Positions 1 through 4,823 of a stretch of DNA of 6,354 bases are shown piece by piece. Position 1 is the stretch's first letter. Each line of letters starts with the position of its first letter. The stretch is from Planctomycetaceae bacterium (GTDB lineage Bacteria > Planctomycetota > Phycisphaerae > Phycisphaerales > SM1A02). The DNA is taken from assembly GCA_947459855.1 (NCBI GenBank), contig CANHFL010000067.1, positions 1 to 6,354 on the forward strand. Reading direction: 5' to 3'. A program made the position numbers and the translations under genes. Below the pieces are notes generated by a model. It saw only the letters and a list, made by a program, of their open reading frames with translations. It made no database searches and was not told the origin of the DNA.

Positions 1-1805
1 ATCATGCCGAAGTCGCTGATCTCCAGCGTCGTCGTCTTGGCGCGGTCGCGGCGCAGGTTCTCGTCCAGGCGCTCCTCGATCTCGCGCCGGTGCTTCGACG
101 AGCGCATGTCGATCAGGTCGTTGACGATGATGCCGCCCAGGTCGCGCAGGCGCAGCTGGCGCGAGATCTCGTCCACCGCCTCCTTGTTGGTGTTGAAGGC
201 GTTGGTCTCGCTGTCGCGCGCGCTGCGGCTCTTGCCGCTGTTCACGTCGATCGCCACCATCGCCTCGGTCTGGTCGATGACCAGCGCGCCGCCCGAGGGC
301 AGCGGCACCGTGCGCGCGTGGATCTGGTCGATCTGCGGCTCCACGTTGAACGCGTAGAAGATGGGCGCGGGGCGGTCGTAGAAGCAGAGCTTCGGCGCGT
401 TCAGCGGCGCCACCACCTGCAGGAACGTGCGCGCGCGCGTGAAGGCGCTCTCGCTGTCCACCACGATCGCCTCGATGGAATCGTCGGCCACGTCGCGGAT
501 GGTGCGGACCAGCAGGTCGCTCTCGGTGTAGAGCGTGCAGGGGGCCCCGGTGGACGCCATGCGGCGCTCCATGGCCTCCCACAGGCGCTGCAGGTAGAGC
601 GCGTCGCGCTGCAGCTCGGTCTTGGTGCGGTCGAAGCCCGCGGTGCGCAGGATGAAGCCGCAGCCCTCGGGCAGCTCAAGGCTGTCCAGGATGCGGCGCA
701 TCTCGCGGCGCTGGTCCTCGTCGTCCACCTTGCGGCTGACGCCGACCTTGTCCATGTGCGGCATCATCACCAGCAGGCGGCCGGGGATGCTGATGTAGCT
801 GGTGAGCGTCGGGCCCTTGGTGCCGATGCCTTCCTTCAGCACCTGCACGATGACCTCCTGGCCGCGGCGCAGCGCCTCCTGGATGGGCGGGCGGTCGCGG
901 CGCGGGATCTTCTTGCCGACCTGCTCGGTCTTGTCCTGGCCCGGGAAGTACCGCGGGTGCAGGTCGCTGATGTGCAGGAAGCCGTTGGCGCCCTCGCCGA
1001 AGTCGATGAACGCGGCCTGGATGGCCGGCTCGACGTTGACGACGCGTCCCTTGTAGATGTTGCCGACGTTGGTCGCGGTGGTCTCGCGCTCGGCGAAGAC
1101 CTGCTCCAGCCGGCCGTTCTCCAGGATCGCGATGCGGCACTCCTCGCCGGGGGTGTCGTTCACCACCATCAGCTGCTTGCGCTTGGCGCTGGGCGCGACC
1201 TGCTGCGTCTCCTTCTTGCGGCCGCGGCCGCCACGGCCCTCGCGGTCGCGGTTGCGTCCGCCGCGCCCGCGGCGGCGGCGGCGCTTGCCGCCCGCGCCGG
1301 CCTCGCCCTCGGCGCCCTCGCCCTCGGCCTCGCCGGCCTCGGTCGTCTCGCCGGTCTCGGCGTCGATGGCGGCTTCGTCGGCGCCCTCGGGGGCCTCGAC
1401 TTCCTCGCCCTCGGCGGCGGCTTCATCGTCGGAATCGGCCTCGGAATCAGCCTCGTCCGCGTCGAAATCGTCCTCTTCCTCGGCCTCGTCGTCGTCGTCG
1501 ATGGCCCGGACGGGCAGGATGGGCGCGTCCTCGGTGCTCTCGATCGCCTCGAGCGCGGCCAGCGCGCCGTCGTCCAGCGCGTGCTCGTCCTCGGGCTCGG
1601 CGTCCGCGGCGTCGATCAGGTCGTGCTTGGGGGCCGACTCGGTCCACTGGACGCCGCCCTGCGGGGCGTCGGAGTCGTCGTGCTTGCGGGCGTGGGCGTG
1701 CGCGTCATGCGCGTGCGCGTCATGCGCCTCGTGCGCGTTCGCCTCGGGCGCGGTGCCCTCGTGCCCCTCGGTGTGCTCGTGCTCGTTGTGCGTGTTCTCT
1801 GCCAC
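1..1805 (-). CDS. rne/rng: RNase E/G-family endoribonuclease, 3' end outside window
   Basis: Endoribonuclease for mRNA decay and rRNA/tRNA processing in the cytoplasm; 601 codons are visible and the C-terminus is cut by the window edge. I chose the GTG start at 1805 because AAGGA lies 7 bases before it and an in-frame stop lies just upstream (1824-1826). Residues 1-212 are an extension: 11 His in the first 42 residues, an acidic Asp/Glu stretch at about 100-145, and an Arg/Gly box at about 174-198. The family core begins near Met213. The S1 domain starts at about 249 with NIYKGRVVNV and includes GTKGPTLTSYISIPGRLL. The 5'-phosphate sensor motif LRTAG gives R387 and T388. The catalytic aspartates are D520 (AIDVNSG) and D563 (VNDLIDM), 43 residues apart, exactly as D303 and D346 in E. 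coli RNase E. The Zn-link cysteines expected further on are not visible. RNase E versus RNase G cannot be decided without the C-terminus; family membership is very secure. Confidence 0.95.
   Translation of the reverse strand, partial: MAENTHNEHEHTEGHEGTAPEANAHEAHDAHAHDAHAHARKHDDSDAPQGGVQWTESAPKHDLIDAADAEPEDEHALDDGALAALEAIESTEDAPILPVRAIDDDDEAEEEDDFDADEADSEADSDDEAAAEGEEVEAPEGADEAAIDAETGETTEAGEAEGEGAEGEAGAGGKRRRRRGRGGRNRDREGRGGRGRKKETQQVAPSAKRKQLMVVNDTPGEECRIAILENGRLEQVFAERETTATNVGNIYKGRVVNVEPAIQAAFIDFGEGANGFLHISDLHPRYFPGQDKTEQVGKKIPRRDRPPIQEALRRGQEVIVQVLKEGIGTKGPTLTSYISIPGRLLVMMPHMDKVGVSRKVDDEDQRREMRRILDSLELPEGCGFILRTAGFDRTKTELQRDALYLQRLWEAMERRMASTGAPCTLYTESDLLVRTIRDVADDSIEAIVVDSESAFTRARTFLQVVAPLNAPKLCFYDRPAPIFYAFNVEPQIDQIHARTVPLPSGGALVIDQTEAMVAIDVNSGKSRSARDSETNAFNTNKEAVDEISRQLRLRDLGGIIVNDLIDMRSSKHRREIEERLDENLRRDRAKTTTLEISDFGM
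1694..1723 (-). repeat. Tandem 15-bp repeat encoding HDAHA units
   Basis: Two adjacent 15-base units (1694-1708 and 1709-1723) differ at one base, and a degenerate third copy follows to about 1738. Read on the minus strand within the ribonuclease gene they encode HDAHAHDAHA at residues 28-37, inside the His-rich start of the protein. The unit is a multiple of three, so copy-number change would keep the frame. Confidence 0.8.
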
Positions 1806-1812
1806 GATCCAA

Positions 1813-1817
1813 TCCTT
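1813..1817 (-). promoter_or_regulatory. Ribosome binding site of the RNase E/G gene
   Basis: The minus strand reads AAGGA here, 7 bases before a GTG codon at 1805. It decides the start: the first in-frame ATG is at 1169, which would remove the whole N-terminal extension but has no comparable support, since the upstream codons keep the genome's coding bias. Confidence 0.75.
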
Positions 1818-1872
1818 GCCGCGTCATGCGGCGGTTCGTGGCGGAACCTTCGGTGCCCCGTGGCGTGCGTCA

Positions 1873-1906
1873 GCCCGGCGAGCGATGCGACCGCCGCGCG
1901 CCGGGC
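1873..1906 (-). other. Hairpin upstream of the RNase E/G start
   Basis: Perfect 8-bp arms GCCCGGCG (1873-1880) and CGCCGGGC (1899-1906) enclose 18 bases. A further 3 bp can form inside after one mismatch (1882-1884 with 1895-1897). It lies 68-101 bases before the GTG start. GC-rich DNA forms such stems by chance fairly often, so any function is unproven. Confidence 0.4.
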
Positions 1907-2152
1907 GGACCCACGTGGGGGCCGCGTCCCGGCGAGGGACGGTTGGTCGTCGTCAGATGGCGCAAGCTGTTGAAGCGCACCGTGTGTTCCGCCTGGTCGT
2001 TCGTCGCCGGTGTGGGGGCCCCGCAGTGGGGCACCTCTCTCGGGCCGCCTCGTCGCAGGTCGCGCATCCGCTGCCGGAAGGGCGGCGGGCACGTTGGTGT
2101 CCTGCGGGGCTGGCCGTCGTCGCGGGCGACGCGCCGACCGTGTGTCCTGTTG

Positions 2153-2174
2153 CGCCGCGGCACGCGCCGTGGCG
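2153..2174 (-). terminator. Candidate hairpin terminator after ptsI
   Basis: Arms 2153-2161 and 2166-2174 pair at 8 of 9 positions around a 4-base loop, starting 12 bases after the ptsI stop codon. No T-run follows on the minus strand (the next bases read CAACAGG), so if it terminates it is not a classical intrinsic terminator. It may instead protect the 3' end, or mean nothing. Confidence 0.35.
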
Positions 2175-2186
2175 TTGATCCGTCCG

Positions 2187-3944
2187 TCACTCGGCAACCC
2201 ATTGGCCGAACACGTCGGGATCGATTTTCCTGAGCTCGTCGCGCAAGGTCGTCTCGATCTGGCGCTCCGAGTCGAACGACCCGACCCTGCGGGCCAGCCG
2301 TTCGCATTGTTCCATCGTCACGGACCGGATCACTCGCTTGATCACGGGGATCTGGTCCGGAACCATGGAGAGTGTACGCAACCCGAGCCCCAGCAGCAAC
2401 ATGCAGAAAACGGGCTCGCCGGCCACCTCGCCGCAGCAGCTGCAGTCGATCCCTCCGGCCCGGGCGGACCGCAGGATGGTCTTGGTCAGGTAGACGACCG
2501 CCGGGTGGGCGGCGTTGTAGAGGTGCGCCACGCGCTCATTGCCGCGGTCGACGGCCAGCGTGTACTGCACCAGGTCGTTGGTGCCGATCGAGAAGAACGC
2601 GCTCTCGCTGGCGAAGACGCGGCTCATCAGCGCGGCGGCCGGCACCTCGATCATCACGCCCACCGGCATCTGCGCATCGAAGGGGATGCCCTCGTCGGCC
2701 AGCTCCTCGCCGATGTCGGCGATCATCAGCTTGCCCTGGCGCAGCTCCATCAGGTTGCTGACCAGCGGGAACATCGTCTTCACGGGCCCGTGCGCGCTGG
2801 CGCGCAGGATGGCGCGCAGCTGCGCCTTGAACTCGTGCGGCGTGGCCAGGCTGTGGCGGATCGAGCGCAGGCCCAGGAACGGGTTGCGCTCGGGCTCCTC
2901 CATCTGCGCCTGCGTGTACTTGTCGGCGCCTAGGTCGCAGGTGCGGATCGTCAGCGGCTTGCCCTTCAGCAGGCGCAGCGCGTGCAGGTACGCCTCGTAG
3001 TGGTCCTGCTCGGTGGGCGGCTCCTTGCGCGTCAGCCAGAGGAACTCGGTGCGGTACAGGCCGACGCCGTCGCCGCCGTTGGCCAGCACGCTCTCGATCT
3101 CCTCGGGGAACTCGATGTTGCCCATCAGCTGGATGCGCACGCCGTCCTTCGTGACGGCCTCCTGGCCCGAGAGCTCGCGCAGCGCGGCGCGCGAGCGGCG
3201 GCTGCGCTCCTGCAGGCGGCTGTACTCCTCGAGCGTCCGCGCATCCGGGCGCACGATGACCATGCCGGCGTTGCCGTCGACGATCAGCGTGTCGCCTTCC
3301 TCGACGTTGGCCGCCAGGTGCTGGCAGCCCACGACGGCGGGCAGGCCCAGCGCGCGCGCCACGATCGACGTGTGGCTGGTGCGGCCGCCCAGGTCGGTGG
3401 CCAGCGCGGTGACCTTGCTGCGGTCCATCGCCGCGGCCTGGCTGGGGGTCAGCTCGTGGGCCACGATGACCGCGGGCTCCTCCAGCTGCGCCAGGCGGCT
3501 GGTCTGCTCGCCCATCAGCTGGCCCAGCACGCGGCGTTCCAGGTCGATGATGTCGTTGGCCTTCTGCTCGAAGACCTCGTTGCCCATGCGGCGGAACTGG
3601 TCCACCAGCTGGCGGAACTGGTCGGCGACGGCCTGCTCGGCGGTGACGAAGGTGCCGCCGATGCGGCGCTCGATGGCGGCCAGCAGCGCCTTGTCGCGCA
3701 GCAGGCCGGCGTGGAACTCGAAGATCTTGGCGGGCTCGGTGCCCAGCTCGCGGCGCGTGCGCTCGCTCAGCTCGGCGATCTGCGCCCCGGCGGCGCGCAG
3801 TGCCACGTGCAGCCGTTCCAGCTGCTGCGGGACCTCGGATTCCTGGATGGTGCGGTGCGGGACGACCTGCTCGGCGGTGCCGACGAGGAAGGCCCTGCCC
3901 ACGACGATGCCGTGGCTGACGGCGATGCCCTTGATGCGCTGCAT
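2187..3944 (-). CDS. ptsI: PTS Enzyme I (phosphoenolpyruvate-protein phosphotransferase)
   Basis: Takes phosphate from phosphoenolpyruvate onto a histidine and passes it to HPr, the first step of the cytoplasmic PTS phosphorelay for sugar uptake or regulation. It is 585 residues long (E. coli 575) and complete. The N-terminal domain (about 1-145) carries the HPr-binding helical region. The swivelling phosphohistidine domain has GGRTSHTSI with active-site H191. The C-terminal PEP-binding barrel has R298 (GLYRTEFL), R334 (IRTCDLGADK), R360 (NPFLGLRSIR), E433 (VMIEVPAAA), D457 (FFSIGTNDLVQY) and C504 (CCGEVAGE). Each sits two residues after its E. coli counterpart, so the enzyme should be active. 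ATG at 3944 is preceded by AAAGG. Neither neighbour is ptsH or an EII gene: upstream is a divergent small gene, downstream the ribonuclease gene. It lacks the extra N-terminal GAF domain of the nitrogen-type EI (PtsP), so ordinary EI is the better call. Confidence 0.97.
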   Translation of the reverse strand: MQRIKGIAVSHGIVVGRAFLVGTAEQVVPHRTIQESEVPQQLERLHVALRAAGAQIAELSERTRRELGTEPAKIFEFHAGLLRDKALLAAIERRIGGTFVTAEQAVADQFRQLVDQFRRMGNEVFEQKANDIIDLERRVLGQLMGEQTSRLAQLEEPAVIVAHELTPSQAAAMDRSKVTALATDLGGRTSHTSIVARALGLPAVVGCQHLAANVEEGDTLIVDGNAGMVIVRPDARTLEEYSRLQERSRRSRAALRELSGQEAVTKDGVRIQLMGNIEFPEEIESVLANGGDGVGLYRTEFLWLTRKEPPTEQDHYEAYLHALRLLKGKPLTIRTCDLGADKYTQAQMEEPERNPFLGLRSIRHSLATPHEFKAQLRAILRASAHGPVKTMFPLVSNLMELRQGKLMIADIGEELADEGIPFDAQMPVGVMIEVPAAALMSRVFASESAFFSIGTNDLVQYTLAVDRGNERVAHLYNAAHPAVVYLTKTILRSARAGGIDCSCCGEVAGEPVFCMLLLGLGLRTLSMVPDQIPVIKRVIRSVTMEQCERLARRVGSFDSERQIETTLRDELRKIDPDVFGQWVAE

Positions 3945-3951
3945 GACGAGA

Positions 3952-3956
3952 CCTTT
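3952..3956 (-). promoter_or_regulatory. Ribosome binding site of ptsI
   Basis: The minus strand reads AAAGG 7 bases before the ATG at 3944. This supports that start, which also agrees with the family N-terminus (GIAVSHGIVVGRA begins at residue 6). Confidence 0.7.
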
Positions 3957-3983
3957 GGCGTGGCGCCCGGGTCGGCGTGGCGC
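3957..3983. repeat. 10-bp direct repeat in the ptsI leader
   Basis: GGCGTGGCGC occurs at 3957-3966 and again at 3974-3983, 17 bases apart start to start, directly upstream of the ptsI ribosome binding site. Such a spacing could suit a protein-binding site, but short GC-rich repeats are common by chance. Confidence 0.45.
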
Positions 3984-4097
3984 GCGACGTGCGCGTCAGG
4001 CCGGGCGGAGCGGTGCCGGTGAAGCGGGGGAGGGTATCGGAAAGGTGGAGGGGCGCCATGAGCGGAGGGCGCACGTCGGACCACGGGGGATTTCCCT

Positions 4098-4125
4098 GGA
4101 GCGGGCATCTTCGGATCGGCGCTCC
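4098..4125. repeat. Inverted repeat with possible UUCG loop
   Basis: Arms GGAGCG (4098-4103) and CGCTCC (4120-4125) pair perfectly. Inside, after a 3x3 internal loop, ATC and GAT flank a C-TTCG-G loop on the plus strand (4107-4116), the sequence of a stable tetraloop. The overall stem is short and the call is modest. Confidence 0.4.
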
Positions 4126-4145
4126 TGATGGGCCGTCCGCTCGGG

Positions 4146-4188
4146 TTTTCTCGGTCAAGCGGCCGTTCTGAAGCCGCCGACGAGAAAA
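4146..4188. repeat. Inverted repeat TTTTCTCG / CGAGAAAA with inner stem
   Basis: Perfect 8-bp arms (4146-4153 and 4181-4188) enclose an inner 5-bp stem GCGGC (4159-4163) / GCCGC (4173-4177). The A/T-containing outer arms stand out in this GC-rich DNA. It could be a cruciform or RNA hairpin in the ptsI leader, or a divided operator. Confidence 0.5.
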
Positions 4189-4195
4189 TCGAGAT

Positions 4196-4207
4196 TCCCG
4201 GCCGGGA
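4196..4207. repeat. 12-bp perfect palindrome
   Basis: TCCCGGCCGGGA equals its own reverse complement. With no spacer it cannot fold into a good RNA hairpin, so if functional it is more likely a dimeric protein-binding site. It lies about midway between the two divergent start codons. Confidence 0.45.
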
Positions 4208-4233
4208 TTCGGTCATGCAGGCGCTGCTCGTGC

Positions 4234-4274
4234 GACTTACACGGTGGCGCCGCGCGTGCGGCACCGTGTGAGTC
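4234..4274. repeat. Strong hairpin before the small gene's ribosome binding site
   Basis: Arm GACTTACACGGTG (4234-4246) pairs with CACCGTGTGAGTC (4262-4274) at 12 of 13 positions, and the exception (4238 with 4270) is a U-G wobble in plus-strand RNA. After one mismatch, three more pairs (4248-4250 with 4258-4260) extend the stem, leaving a 7-base loop. The 6-mer CACCGT recurs at 4274-4279, giving three copies counting the inverted one at 4241-4246. The structure ends 12 bases before the GGAGG of the gene at 4302. It could be a leader hairpin affecting translation or a repressor operator; it is no intrinsic terminator because no T-run follows. Confidence 0.65.
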
Positions 4275-4286
4275 ACCGTCACTTTC

Positions 4287-4291
4287 GGAGG
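4287..4291 (+). promoter_or_regulatory. Ribosome binding site of the small exported gene
   Basis: GGAGG lies 10 bases before the ATG at 4302. The spacing is slightly long but the motif is full strength, and it is the main non-coding support that this small frame is a real gene. Confidence 0.65.
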
Positions 4292-4301
4292 ACCCTGTTC
4301 G

Positions 4302-4721
4302 ATGATCCCGATCGCCTGCCTTCTTGCTTCATCGCTGCTCGTGGCGGTGCCGCCTCGTTCGGAGACACTCGCGATGGGTGTGCTCGTCGGCGTCGTCGAC
4401 GCCGCGCATCCCGAGCCGCTGGGCACGATGTGGATCAACCGCACCACCTGGAACCGGCTGCGCAAGGAGGCCGGCGTCTCGCCCCAGTGCGACAACCCCG
4501 GCCTCGGACTTGTGGTGGTTGCGGGCCCCGGTGCAGTCGAATGGGGCATGAAGCCGGGTGGCGAGGTCACCCTGCAGATGCTGGAAGGCGGCTTGATCCC
4601 GGTGCCGCTGAGCATCCTGCCGGACGAGAGCTGGTTCCTCCGCGGACTGCGCCCGGGCGGGAACCCGTGTCCTTCCGGCGGCCCGCACCCAACGCCTGGA
4701 GCGCCCGGGCCGCAGCCTTGA
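4302..4721 (+). CDS. Small uncharacterised protein, probably exported
   Basis: I do not recognise this 139-residue protein. It begins with a hydrophobic stretch (residues 2-17, IPIACLLASSLLVAVP) followed by SETLA, which resembles a signal peptide with possible cleavage near Ala24, although the usual basic residues before the hydrophobic core are missing. The body (about 25-117) looks like a small mixed-strand domain, with GVLVGVVD, GLGLVVVAGPG and VTLQMLEGG as likely beta strands. The tail (118-139) is Gly/Pro-rich and probably disordered. Cysteines are at 6, 63 and 123; C63 and C123 could form a disulphide if exported. There is no lipobox. Codons end mostly in G or C as in the neighbours and a GGAGG precedes the ATG, so it is probably real. 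It is transcribed away from ptsI and towards dnaK. No function can be assigned. Confidence 0.7.
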   Translation: MIPIACLLASSLLVAVPPRSETLAMGVLVGVVDAAHPEPLGTMWINRTTWNRLRKEAGVSPQCDNPGLGLVVVAGPGAVEWGMKPGGEVTLQMLEGGLIPVPLSILPDESWFLRGLRPGGNPCPSGGPHPTPGAPGPQP

Positions 4722-4753
4722 GCAGGTCGCCACCGCGACGTGCGCTCGAAACG

Positions 4754-4789
4754 ACCGAGGGCGTCCGCGTGTGTGCGGACGCCCTCGGT
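4754..4789. terminator. Probable bidirectional terminator between small gene and dnaK
   Basis: Perfect 15-bp inverted repeat: arm ACCGAGGGCGTCCGC (4754-4768) and its exact reverse complement (4775-4789) around a 6-base loop GTGTGT. It sits almost centrally between two converging genes, 32 bases after the plus-strand stop and 34 bases after the dnaK stop. T-runs beyond the stem are weak on both sides (GTTCATG on plus, CGTTTCG on minus), so termination may rely on stem strength. This is the strongest exact stem in the window. Confidence 0.8.
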
Positions 4790-4823
4790 GTTCATGATTC
4801 GATCGGCTGTCGAAACTTCCTGC

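Larger units (their letters stand above)
1806..2186 (-). other. Gap between ptsI and RNase E/G gene; probable structured leader
   Basis: This 381-base gap lies downstream of ptsI and upstream of the ribonuclease gene, both on the minus strand. I see no credible gene in it: open frames on either strand are Arg/Gly/Pro-rich, run into neighbouring genes and match nothing I recognise. It holds several GC hairpins: 2153-2174 beside the ptsI stop, 2018-2032 (5-bp GCCCC/GGGGC), 1926-1940 (5-bp GTCCC/GGGAC) and 1873-1906. No promoter with both -35 and -10 boxes stands out. It could hold the ptsI terminator, a ribonuclease promoter and a regulatory 5' leader; that assignment is inference. Confidence 0.5.
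3945..4301. other. Divergent intergenic region between ptsI and the small exported gene
   Basis: These 357 bases separate two genes that point away from each other, so both promoters should lie here. There is no credible gene. The stretch 4141-4210 is locally richer in A/T (runs TTTT and AAAA) than its surroundings. Inverted repeats cluster at 4098-4125, 4146-4188, 4196-4207 and 4234-4274. A TTGACC at 4158-4153 on the minus strand looks like a -35 box but no -10 box follows at proper spacing, so I call no promoter. Confidence 0.6.

Noticed and set aside
90..1973. A 627-codon open frame on the plus strand, antisense to the ribonuclease gene
   Set aside because: It is rich in Ala/Leu/Val/Arg/His low-complexity sequence, as expected when the complement of a GC-biased gene is read, and resembles no family. 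The opposite strand clearly encodes RNase E/G with its catalytic motifs.
1826..2233. A 135-codon plus-strand frame across the gap upstream of the ribonuclease gene
   Set aside because: It is Arg/Gly/Pro-rich, runs into ptsI on the opposite strand, has no good ribosome binding site and matches nothing I know.
2536..4158. A 540-codon minus-strand open frame overlapping ptsI in another frame
   Set aside because: Its translation is Arg/Pro/Ala/Gly-rich with no domain, while the overlapping frame is an intact Enzyme I with every key residue.
4130..4158. A sigma70-type promoter for ptsI starting at TTGACC (minus strand 4158-4153)
   Set aside because: At 16-18 bases downstream the sequence is GC-only (around CGGCCC) with no -10 box, and the TTGACC lies within an inverted repeat that explains part of it.
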